NCBI RefSeq assembly: GCF_050314555.1
Contig: NZ_JBNPNH010000004.1
Coordinates: forward strand, 153,031 to 217,030
Direction: 5' to 3'
Source of the DNA: Spyradosoma sp004558035
GTDB lineage: Bacteria > Verrucomicrobiota > Verrucomicrobiia > Opitutales > UBA953
DNA: 64,000 nucleotides
Below the pieces are notes generated by a model. That model worked only from the letters and a program-made list of their open reading frames with translations. It was not told where the DNA came from and searched no databases. Shown in pieces: positions 40,165 to 47,936 of this stretch (position 1 is the stretch's first letter; the number at the start of each line of letters is the position of its first letter). The position numbers were made by a program, and so were the translations under genes.

Positions 40165-40890
40165 TCAGAACCGATACGAAAAACCGACTTCCACGGCGCT
40201 CACCGAAGTCTCCACGTCGCCCCAGTCCGCCGCGGTGGAGATCAGCGACGGCACCATGTAGGCGAAACGGTAGGCGACGAAAACCGCGAAATTCTTGTTC
40301 AGCATAAATTCGGCGTAGGGCTTCACGGAAAGCACAGTGTTCATCGTGCCCTCCGACTCGCTCCCGCCGTCCTCCTTGTCGCGCCGGAAATGCGTCGCGC
40401 CGACGAGCCCGTAGCCGAGCACGCAGCCGAGCTCGAAGCTGCGGGAAAAATCGTAGGCGCACCCGGCGCAGAGCATCAGGTTCAGCGTCCGGATCTCGGA
40501 ATCGCGCCCGCCGTCCTCGCCCTTCGCGGAAAAGCCGAAAAGCTCGCCGCCGAGCAGAAACTTGAAGTCCGGCTCGTCGGAATTCATCTGCAGCAGCGCC
40601 GACGCGCTCGCGCCCCAGCCGTCGCCGCCGGAGACGTCGCCCGTCATCCCGAAAGCGCGGAACGGCGCGACGGCGACGCGCAGCGTGCTCTCGCGCGGGC
40701 TCTCGTCGAAATCCCTGCGCGCCTTTTCGCTCCTGGCGGCGCCGCTCGACTTCAGCGTCGCCTCGAGATCGTAATTCGGGTCGTGCCTGCCCCAGGTCTT
40801 CCCGGAAGCGGACTCGCCCTCCGCGGAAAACGCGGGAACGGCGAGCGCGGCGGCGCAAAGACAGACGGCGGCGGAACGTGAAAAATTCAT
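40165..40890 (-). CDS. outer-membrane beta-barrel protein, unknown function
   Basis: 241 residues from the ATG at 40890 (MNFSRSAAVCLCAAALAVPAFSAEG, a signal peptide). Alternating-residue strands such as FKFLLGGELFGFSAKG, FELGCVLGYGLVGATHF, VLSVKPYAEFMLNKNFAVFVAYRFAYM and the final VEVGFSYRF, ending in Phe, are typical of small outer-membrane barrels read by BamA. No specific family is recognised. It lies downstream of the tmk start on the opposite strand and is not linked to the Exb operon (185-bp gap to the large TPR gene, no obvious signal in it). Confidence 0.8.
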   Translation of the reverse strand: MNFSRSAAVCLCAAALAVPAFSAEGESASGKTWGRHDPNYDLEATLKSSGAARSEKARRDFDESPRESTLRVAVAPFRAFGMTGDVSGGDGWGASASALLQMNSDEPDFKFLLGGELFGFSAKGEDGGRDSEIRTLNLMLCAGCAYDFSRSFELGCVLGYGLVGATHFRRDKEDGGSESEGTMNTVLSVKPYAEFMLNKNFAVFVAYRFAYMVPSLISTAADWGDVETSVSAVEVGFSYRF

Positions 40891-41011
40891 GCACGCGAGA
40901 AAATCCCAAAACCGCCCGAAACGCAAGCGCGGGAACGCGAAGAGCCGCTCGCCCTTCTCCGTGCTCCCGCACCATTCTCCGCTTTTCATTTTTCGGTTTC
41001 CGTGGTCAAAT

Positions 41012-41671
41012 ATGCGTCCAATGACGATGCGACGAGGACTTTTCATTTCCTTCGAGGGCGGCGAGGGCGCCGGCAAGACGACGCAGATCGAGCGCCTCGC
41101 GGCGTTCCTGCGCGGGCGCGGACGCGAAACGCTCCTCACGCGCGAGCCGGGCGGAACCGCGCTCGGCGAAGACGTGCGCAGGATTCTGAAATTCGCGGAC
41201 TACGGCGACGCGCTCGCGCCCGAGACCGAGGCGCTGCTTTTTTCCGCGGCGCGCGCGCAGCTCGTCCGCGAGGTCGTCGTTCCCGCGCTCGAGCGCGGCG
41301 CGTGCGTGATTTCCGACCGCTTCACGGATTCTTCCGTCGCGTATCAGGGCGCGGGGCGCGCGCTCGGCGTTCCCGCGATCGAGGGCGTCAACGCGTTCGC
41401 GACCGGCGGCCTCGAGCCGGACTGGACGGTGCTTCTCGACCTGGATCCCGAGCTCGGTTTCGCCCGCGTGCGTTCCCGCGCCTCCGAGGACGCGGGCGGG
41501 AAGACCGACCGCATGGAGACGATGCGCCTCGATTTTTACCGCCGCGTCCGCGAAGCCTATCTCGAGCTCGCCGCGCGGTTTCCGCGCCGCATTTCCGTCG
41601 TTCCCGCGGACGCGGACGCCGACGCGATTTCGGAGAAGATTCGCCGTGAGTTCCTCGAGCGCTTCGAATGA
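41012..41671 (+). CDS. tmk: thymidylate kinase
   Basis: 219 residues from the ATG at 41012 (ATGs at 41021 and 41027 are equally possible; the protein proper starts RRGLFISFEGGEG). Walker A is FEGGEGAGKTTQIERL, the DRF motif is in VISDRFTDSSVAYQGAGR near 95-112, and the Lid Arg region lies near 155. It makes dTDP from dTMP for DNA synthesis. The 3' end overlaps the next gene by 26 nt. Confidence 0.93.
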   Translation: MRPMTMRRGLFISFEGGEGAGKTTQIERLAAFLRGRGRETLLTREPGGTALGEDVRRILKFADYGDALAPETEALLFSAARAQLVREVVVPALERGACVISDRFTDSSVAYQGAGRALGVPAIEGVNAFATGGLEPDWTVLLDLDPELGFARVRSRASEDAGGKTDRMETMRLDFYRRVREAYLELAARFPRRISVVPADADADAISEKIRREFLERFE

Positions 41672-44384
41672 CGCCGCCGCCGGTTCCGCGGGGAAGATTT
41701 CTCTGCGCGGGGTGCGCGAGCACAATCTCAAGAACGTGTCGCTGGACGTGCCGCACGGCGCGCTCACCGTGTTCACCGGCGTTTCCGGTTCGGGGAAATC
41801 CTCGCTCGCGTTCGACGTGATCTTCGCCGAGGGCCAGCGCCGCTTCATGGAGTGCATGAGCGCCTACGCGCGCCAGTTCGTCGAGCAGATGCCGCGCCCC
41901 GACGCCGACGCGATCGACGGCCTGCCGCCGACCGTCGCCATCGAGCAGCGCCTCACGCGCGGGAGCGCGAAGTCCACCGTCGCGACCGTCACCGAAGTCG
42001 CGCAGTATCTGCGCCTGCTGTTCGCGCGCATCGGCGTGATGCACAACCCGGAGACGGGCACGCCGCTCGTCGCGGGAACGCAGGAACGCGTGCTCGAGCG
42101 CGTGCTCGCCGCCGCGAAAAAGGCGAAGCGCGCGGGCTCGCTGCTGCTCGCGGCGCCGCTCGTGCGCAACCGCAAGGGGCACCACCGCCCGCTCGCGGAA
42201 TGGGCGTTCGAGCACGGCTACACGCACCTGCGCGCGGACGGCGAGCTCGTCCCGACCGCGAACTTCACGCCGCTCGACCGCTACCGCGAGCACGACGTCG
42301 AGGTCGTCGTCGCGGCGTTCCCGTCGCCGGATTTCGACGCGAAAAAATCCGTCGCCGAGGCGCTGCGCGTCGGCAAGGGCGTGTGCGCGCTGCTGGATTC
42401 GCGCGGGCGCGCGCTCGAATGGCTTTCGCGGGAACGCATCGACCCGCTCACGGGCGAATCGTTCCCGGAGCTCGATCCGAAGAATTTTTCGTGGAACTCG
42501 CCGCGCGGCTGGTGCCCGGAGTGCCGCGGGCACGGGCGCGTCGTCGAGAGCTGGGGCGCGGAGGAGGGCACGCTGAACGACGACGCGCTCGCCGACAAGG
42601 TTTCGAAAAAAATCTGTCCCGCGTGCGGCGGCGCGCGGCTCAATCCGCTCGCGCGCGCGGTGCGGATTTTCGCGGACGCGGAATGCGGCGCGGGGACGTC
42701 GTTCTCGCTGCCGGAGCTGCTCGCGCTCCCGCCCGCGAAGCTGCTCGACGTGCTGGAGCATCTCAAACTGAACGCGCGCGAAAAGGCGATCGCCGCGCGC
42801 GTCGTGCCCGAGGTGCGTTCCCGCCTGCGTTTTCTCGACGGCGTCGGGCTGGGCTACCTCACGCTCGAACGCGCGAGCGACACGCTTTCCGGCGGCGAGG
42901 CGCAGCGCATCCGCCTCGCGGCGCAGCTCGGCTCGAATCTTTCCGGCGCGCTCTACGTGCTCGACGAGCCGAGCATCGGGCTGCACCCGCGCGACAACGC
43001 GCGCCTCATCGAATCGCTGAAGAATCTGCGCGACCGCGGGAACACCGTGCTCGTCGTCGAGCACGACGAGGACACGATGCGCGCGGCGGACAACGTCGTC
43101 GATCTCGGCCCGGGCTCGGGAACGCAGGGCGGCGAAATTCTTTTTTCCGGCCCGCCGAAAAAGCTCGAACGCGCGCTCGCGGGGAAAAATTCGCTCACGG
43201 CGAAATTCCTGCGCGAGGGCATCGCGCACCCGATGCGCGGCTCGCGGCGCCCCGTTCCCGCGCGCGGCGGCGATTTCGTCGAAGTGCGCGGCGCGCGTCT
43301 GCGCAACCTGAAGAACGTGAACGTGAAGTTCGCCGTCGCGCGGCTCAACGTCGTGTGCGGCGTTTCCGGCGCGGGCAAATCGACGCTCGTTTCCGACCTG
43401 CTCGCGCCCGCGCTCGCGTTCGCCGTCGCGAAGAAGCTCGACGTGCTCGACGGCGCGCGCGCCCTGCGGGAACACGTGATCGACGACGATTCCGGCGCGC
43501 CCGCGTTCCGCGAACTGCGCGGCGGGAAATTCTTCCGCCGGCTCGTCGTCGTCGATCAGGAGCCGATCGGCAAGACTTCGCGCTCGACGCCCGCGACCTA
43601 CATCGGCGCGTTCGACATCATCCGGCAGGTCTTCGCAGAGCTGCCCGAGTCGCGCATGCGCGGCTTTTCCTCGGGCTTCTTCTCGTTCAACACCAAGGGC
43701 GGGCGCTGCGAGACCTGCGCGGGCGCGGGGCGCGTGAAGCTCGAAATGAACTTCATGCCCGACGCCAGCGTCGTCTGCGAGGACTGCGCGGGAACGCGCT
43801 ATTCCTCCGCCGTCGCCGACGTGCGCTGGAACGGGAAAAACATCGCCGACGTGCTCGCGATGACGTTCGCCGAGGCGGCGGAATTTTTCGCGTTTCACAA
43901 AAAACTGCAGGAAATCTGCGCGCTCATGGTCGAATGCGGGCTGGGCTATCTCACGCTCGGGCAGAGCTCGCCGACGCTCTCCGGCGGCGAATCGCAGCGG
44001 CTCAAGCTCGTGAGCGAGCTCGTCGGCGCGCTCCCGTCGTGGCGAGAACGCATGGGCAAAACGCCCGCGGGAACGCCGCGCAGGAACTGCTACATTCTCG
44101 AAGAACCGACGATCGGGCTGCACCAGGCGGACTGCGAAAAACTGCTCCTGCTCCTGCACCGGCTCGCGGACGAAGGGCACACGGTGATCGTCGTCGAGCA
44201 CCATCTCGACGTGCTCGCGGAGGCGGACCGCATCGTCGAAATCGGGCCCGACGGCGGGAACGCCGGCGGCCGCGTCGTGTACCAGGGCGACGTCCCCGGC
44301 CTCGCCGCGCTCCCGCCCGAGCTCTCTCCCACCGCGCCCTTTTTGGGGAAGCTCCTTCGGAGCGGTGGAGGGTGTAAGGTGTAA
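41646..44384 (+). CDS. uvrA: UvrA-family excinuclease ATPase, probable UvrA paralogue
   Basis: 912 residues from a GTG at 41646 that lies inside the tmk gene. Two ABC modules: the first has Walker A GVSGSGKSSLAFD, the second GVSGAGKSTLVSD; signatures are LSGGEAQRIRLAAQLG and LSGGESQRLKLVSELV. Zinc-binding Cys pairs occur in both, CPECRGHG...CPACGG and CETCAGAGR...CEDCAGTRY. UvrA finds bulky lesions for nucleotide-excision repair. The IEQRLTRGSAKSTVATVTEV region differs from standard UvrA (IDQKTTSRNPRSTVGT), suggesting a UvrA-like paralogue rather than the housekeeping copy. The final codons GGGCKV fall in the edge of an AT-rich repeat (44371-44481). Confidence 0.85.
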   Translation: MSSSSASNDAAAGSAGKISLRGVREHNLKNVSLDVPHGALTVFTGVSGSGKSSLAFDVIFAEGQRRFMECMSAYARQFVEQMPRPDADAIDGLPPTVAIEQRLTRGSAKSTVATVTEVAQYLRLLFARIGVMHNPETGTPLVAGTQERVLERVLAAAKKAKRAGSLLLAAPLVRNRKGHHRPLAEWAFEHGYTHLRADGELVPTANFTPLDRYREHDVEVVVAAFPSPDFDAKKSVAEALRVGKGVCALLDSRGRALEWLSRERIDPLTGESFPELDPKNFSWNSPRGWCPECRGHGRVVESWGAEEGTLNDDALADKVSKKICPACGGARLNPLARAVRIFADAECGAGTSFSLPELLALPPAKLLDVLEHLKLNAREKAIAARVVPEVRSRLRFLDGVGLGYLTLERASDTLSGGEAQRIRLAAQLGSNLSGALYVLDEPSIGLHPRDNARLIESLKNLRDRGNTVLVVEHDEDTMRAADNVVDLGPGSGTQGGEILFSGPPKKLERALAGKNSLTAKFLREGIAHPMRGSRRPVPARGGDFVEVRGARLRNLKNVNVKFAVARLNVVCGVSGAGKSTLVSDLLAPALAFAVAKKLDVLDGARALREHVIDDDSGAPAFRELRGGKFFRRLVVVDQEPIGKTSRSTPATYIGAFDIIRQVFAELPESRMRGFSSGFFSFNTKGGRCETCAGAGRVKLEMNFMPDASVVCEDCAGTRYSSAVADVRWNGKNIADVLAMTFAEAAEFFAFHKKLQEICALMVECGLGYLTLGQSSPTLSGGESQRLKLVSELVGALPSWRERMGKTPAGTPRRNCYILEEPTIGLHQADCEKLLLLLHRLADEGHTVIVVEHHLDVLAEADRIVEIGPDGGNAGGRVVYQGDVPGLAALPPELSPTAPFLGKLLRSGGGCKV

Positions 44385-44481
44385 GGTTTAGGGTTTAGGA
44401 TTTATTCATCCGTTATCAGTTATCCATTATCCACTGGCGTAAGGTTTATAGTTTATGGTTTAGAGTTTATTTCCTTACACC
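44371..44481. repeat. AT-rich element with 9-bp inverted ends
   Basis: GGTGTAAGG (44371-44379) and CCTTACACC (44473-44481) bound a 93-bp AT-rich stretch that contains GTTTAGGGTTTAGG and GTTATCAGTTATCC. The left end overlaps the last codons and the stop of the uvrA gene. It could be a small non-autonomous element. The rest of the 44385-44558 gap holds nothing else recognised. Confidence 0.5.
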
Positions 44482-44558
44482 TTCCGCCTTTCGCGCTCCG
44501 CGTTCCCGCGAAAAATTTTCGTGGAAAAACGCGGGCGCGCGGCGTGTAATGGCGGGAT

Positions 44559-45758
44559 ATGATTTGGTATCCGTATCAGCAGATGAAGACGATGGACGCG
44601 CCCTACGAGGTGCTCGACGCCGAGGGCGTTTACCTGCAAACGAACGCGGGAACGCTGATCGATTCGATCTCGTCGTGGTGGAGCGTGATTCACGGCTACC
44701 GCCATCCGGAGCTGACGGCGGCGATTCGCGCGCAGGCGGAGAAGTTTTCGCACGTCATGCTCGGCGGGCTCACGCACGAACCCGTGCGGCGGCTCGCGGA
44801 CAAGCTCGCGGCGTTTCTGCCGGGCGATCTGGACTACTGCTTTTTCTCCGATTCCGGGAGCGTCGGCGTCGAAGTCGCGCTGAAGATGGCGCTGCAGTAC
44901 TACGTGAACCGCGGCGAGACGCGGCGCACGAAGGTGCTCGCGCTCACGCACGCGTATCACGGCGACACGTTCAAGGCGATGGAGGTCGGCGACGACGAGG
45001 ATTACCACTTCGTGCTGAAGGCCTACGGGAAAAGCCCGAACGCGATTCACGTCCCGACGGAAATTCCCGCGCTGGAACGCGCGTTCGCCGAGCACCACGC
45101 GGAGCTCAACTGCTTCATCGTCGAGCCGCTGCTGCAGGGCGCGGGCGGCATGCGCATGTACGACGTCGCCTTTCTGAAGCGCGCGCGCGAGCTCTGCGAC
45201 GCCTACGGCGTGCTGCTGATCTTCGACGAAGTCGCGACCGGATTCGGGCGCACGGGCAACCGCTTCGTCGCCGATCTCGTCCTGCCGGACATCATCGTCC
45301 TCGGCAAAGCGCTGACGGGCGGCTGCATCGGCCACGCCGCAACCGTGGCGAACCGCAAGGTTTACGAAGGCTTCTACGGCGACGAGCCGGAAAAGGCGCT
45401 GATGCACGGCCCGACGTTCATGGGCAACGCGATCGCGTGCGCGGTCGCGCTGAAGTCGATCGTGATTTTCGAGCGCGACGACTACCTCGCCAAGATCCGC
45501 CGCATCGAGGCGATCACGCGGCGCGAGCTCGCGGGCTTTTCGGATCCGCGCATCCGCGAAATCCGCATCATGGGCGGCTGCGTCTGCATCGAGGTCTTCG
45601 ATCCCGCGACGCTCAAAGGCTACCGGCAGTTCGCGTGTTCCCGCGGCGTCTTCGCGCGCCCGTTCCTGAATTATCTGTACGCGATGGTGCCCTACGTCAT
45701 CGGCGAGGCGGAGCTCGTCCGCGTCCTCGACACGATGAAGGCGTGGTTCCGCCGCTGA
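44559..45758 (+). CDS. bioA: adenosylmethionine-8-amino-7-oxononanoate aminotransferase
   Basis: 399 residues. BioA converts KAPA to DAPA with S-adenosylmethionine as amino donor in biotin synthesis. Family-specific features: MIWYPYQQMK at the start, SSWWSVIHGYRHPEL near 44-58, SDSGSVGVEVALKMALQYY near 95, the PLP-contacting Asp in IFDEVATGFGRTG near 225, the Schiff-base Lys in VLGKALTGG near 253, and GPTFMGNAIAC near 290. No other bio gene is in the window, so the pathway is scattered or the enzyme salvages an intermediate. Confidence 0.93.
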   Translation: MIWYPYQQMKTMDAPYEVLDAEGVYLQTNAGTLIDSISSWWSVIHGYRHPELTAAIRAQAEKFSHVMLGGLTHEPVRRLADKLAAFLPGDLDYCFFSDSGSVGVEVALKMALQYYVNRGETRRTKVLALTHAYHGDTFKAMEVGDDEDYHFVLKAYGKSPNAIHVPTEIPALERAFAEHHAELNCFIVEPLLQGAGGMRMYDVAFLKRARELCDAYGVLLIFDEVATGFGRTGNRFVADLVLPDIIVLGKALTGGCIGHAATVANRKVYEGFYGDEPEKALMHGPTFMGNAIACAVALKSIVIFERDDYLAKIRRIEAITRRELAGFSDPRIREIRIMGGCVCIEVFDPATLKGYRQFACSRGVFARPFLNYLYAMVPYVIGEAELVRVLDTMKAWFRR

Positions 45759-45905
45759 AGCGGGAACGCGCGTATGCGGATTTTCATGACTCGCCGGCGG
45801 AACCGGGCGTTCCCGCGATGCGCCGCGTTTCCGCGTTGCGTTCCCGCCGCGCGGAATTCAGAATTGAAGAACCTTTTTTCAATTTCATACAAATCATCAG
45901 CAATC

Positions 45906-47135
45906 ATGAGCAAAATCAAAAAAGTCGGTATTCTCACGGCGGGCGGTCTCGCTCCGTGCCTTTCGGCGGCGGTCGGCGGCCTCATCATGCGCTACACGGA
46001 AATTGATCCGGAAATCGAAATCATCTGCTACCGCGGCGGCTACAAGGGCCTGCTGCTCGGCGACAGCGTGAAGGTTTCTCCGGAAATCCGCGAAAAGGCG
46101 TTCACGCTCCTGCTCTACGGCGGCAGCCCGATCGGGAATTCCCGCGTCAAGCTCACCAACGTCAAGGACTGCGTGAAGCGCGGCCTCGTCAAGGAAGGCG
46201 AAGACCCGCAGAAGGTCGCGGCGGACCAGCTCGTCAAGGACGGCGTGCAGGTGCTCCACACCATCGGCGGCGACGACACGAACACGGCGGCGGCGGATCT
46301 CGCGGCGTTCCTCAAGCAGAACAACTACGACCTGACCGTCATCGGCCTGCCCAAGACGATCGACAACGACGTCTATCCGATCAAGCAGTCTCTCGGCGCG
46401 TGGACGGCGGCGGAACAGGGAGCGATCTTCTTCAAGAACATCGTCTCCGAAAATTCCGCGAACCCGCGCATGCTCATCGTCCACGAAGTCATGGGCCGCA
46501 ACTGCGGCTGGCTCACGGCGGCGACGGCGCTCAAGTACCGCAAGGAACTTTATTCCAACGAGTTCGTTCCCGAAATCGGCGGCGTGCACCCGAAGCGCTA
46601 CGACGTCCACGGCATCTACCTGCCGGAGATGGAAATCGACCTCGCGAAGGAAGCGAAACGCCTCCACGCCGTCATGGATCTTTACGACTGCGTCAACATC
46701 TTCATCTCCGAAGGCGCCGGCGTCGAAGCCATCATCAAGGAAATGGAAGCCAGAGGCGAGGAAGTGCCGCGCGACGCATTCGGCCACGTCAAGCTCGACG
46801 CGATCAACCCGGGCAAGTGGTTCGGCAAGCAGTTCGCGGAAATGATCGGCGCGGAAAAGGTGCTCGTCCAGAAGTCCGGCTACTTCGCGCGCTCCGCTCC
46901 CGCGAACGCGGAAGACCTCACGCTCATCAAGGGCTGCGTGGACCTCGCGGTGGACGCGGCGATGCGCGGCGAAAGCGGCGTGATCGGTCACGACGAAGCG
47001 CACCAGGATCGCCTGCGCCCGATCGAGTTCGAACGCATCAAGGGCGGCAAGCCCTTCAACATGGCGTTCCCGTGGTTCAAGAATCTGCTCCGCGAAATCG
47101 GGCAGCCCGAACCCGTCGCCGCCCGCAAGGCCTGA
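45906..47135 (+). CDS. pfp: pyrophosphate-dependent phosphofructokinase
   Basis: 409 residues from the ATG at 45906, without an evident Shine-Dalgarno. It carries the GGDDTNTAA motif near residue 120, where the second Asp marks PPi-dependent enzymes, plus the catalytic PKTIDNDV near 145, and MGRNCGWL near 195. It phosphorylates fructose 6-phosphate reversibly using PPi. The start of the protein (ILTAGGLAPCLSAAVGGLI) resembles the PFK subgroup common in Verrucomicrobiota and other deep branches. A strong terminator follows. Only one iterated octamer lies in the gene. Confidence 0.93.
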   Translation: MSKIKKVGILTAGGLAPCLSAAVGGLIMRYTEIDPEIEIICYRGGYKGLLLGDSVKVSPEIREKAFTLLLYGGSPIGNSRVKLTNVKDCVKRGLVKEGEDPQKVAADQLVKDGVQVLHTIGGDDTNTAAADLAAFLKQNNYDLTVIGLPKTIDNDVYPIKQSLGAWTAAEQGAIFFKNIVSENSANPRMLIVHEVMGRNCGWLTAATALKYRKELYSNEFVPEIGGVHPKRYDVHGIYLPEMEIDLAKEAKRLHAVMDLYDCVNIFISEGAGVEAIIKEMEARGEEVPRDAFGHVKLDAINPGKWFGKQFAEMIGAEKVLVQKSGYFARSAPANAEDLTLIKGCVDLAVDAAMRGESGVIGHDEAHQDRLRPIEFERIKGGKPFNMAFPWFKNLLREIGQPEPVAARKA

Positions 47136-47152
47136 CGCGTTCCCGCGCCTTC

Positions 47153-47191
47153 AAAAAGCTCCGAGCCGCCCGCCGGCCCGGAGCTTTTTTT
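47153..47191 (+). terminator. intrinsic terminator of the phosphofructokinase gene
   Basis: AGCTCCG (47157-47163) pairs with CGGAGCT (47179-47185), with an inner GC-rich stem, A-run before and seven T after. Confidence 0.85.
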
Positions 47192-47936
47192 GCGTTTGCG
47201 GCTCCCGCAAAGCCCGAAAAAAAACAGGGATTGCAGGGATTTTGAGGGATTCCCGCGGGAACGAGCTTTGGGGGCGAAGGCAATCCTGCCTTCGTTCCCG
47301 CGGCGTTCGGGCGCCCGAAAACGAACATCCGCCGCGCGGCGTTCCCGCGCTCCTCCGAATTCGTGAAATTCGAGCAATTCGTGGATAAAAAATCCGCGTC
47401 AATCCGCGAGTTCCGCGGGAGATTTTCCCGCGACCGCGGCATTCCCGCAATCGCGCACTTACAGCGCGCATCGTTTTTCGTTGCCGTTTCCGTAGGGTTG
47501 GCACCCTACGCTGGGCAATTTCGCCCCTCCGGGGCTTTTGAAAATCCTTCCGCACTTTGAAAAGCCCCCGCCGGGGGCGTCCCTCTTTGAAACCCCGGGT
47601 GGAAACCTGGGGCAGGACGGAAAATCCGACAAGCCCCGTCGGGGCGCCCCTGCTCCGGGCGCATCCGTTCGCCGTGGGAACAGGGTCGCCTTTACAAGGC
47701 TTTTCCGTTTCGCGTGCATCCCCGGGCTTCCGCCCGGGGTTTCTTTTGGGGCAGCCCCGTCGGGGCTTTGGGGCGAAGGCATTCCTGCCTTCGTCCGTGC
47801 GACAGGCGATTTCCCGAGGACGCATTTCCGCGCCCGCGCGTTCCCGAGCCCCGTGACGAAGACGCGGACGTCTTCGCGCCCAAGCGCCGGACAAGCGGAA
47901 CGCCGCGCTCCAAATTCGTGAAATTTCTCAGAAATT
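47192..47936. repeat. long gene-free mosaic of dispersed repeats and GC-rich hairpins
   Basis: About 740 bp without a credible gene. 47356-47538 is nearly identical to 56549-56728 in the same orientation (GAATTCGTGAAATTCGAGC, AATTCGTGGATAAAAAATCC, then CGTAGGGT-TGGC-ACCCTACG). 47540-47760 is a run of self-complementary units: AAGCCCC-CGCCG-GGGGC, CCCCGTCGGGG twice, and CCCCGGGC-TTCC-GCCCGGGG. 47770-47792 is CGAAGGCA-TTCC-TGCCTTCG, and 47855-47878 CGAAGACG-CGGA-CGTCTTCG. Short ORFs here are translations of these repeats. Confidence 0.75.

Noticed and set aside
44380..44400. Telomere-like GTTTAGGGTTTAGG
   Set aside because: Only two imperfect units inside a short AT-rich element; no array.
45865..45890. 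Hairpin AATTGAA...TTCAATT before the phosphofructokinase gene as a bioA terminator
   Set aside because: The T-run lies in the loop rather than after the stem and the gap to bioA is over 100 bp; not convincing.
47192..47936. Several 60-130-codon ORFs in the intergenic region
   Set aside because: They translate dispersed repeats and hairpins; the same peptides recur at 56.4-56.9 kb in different frames.
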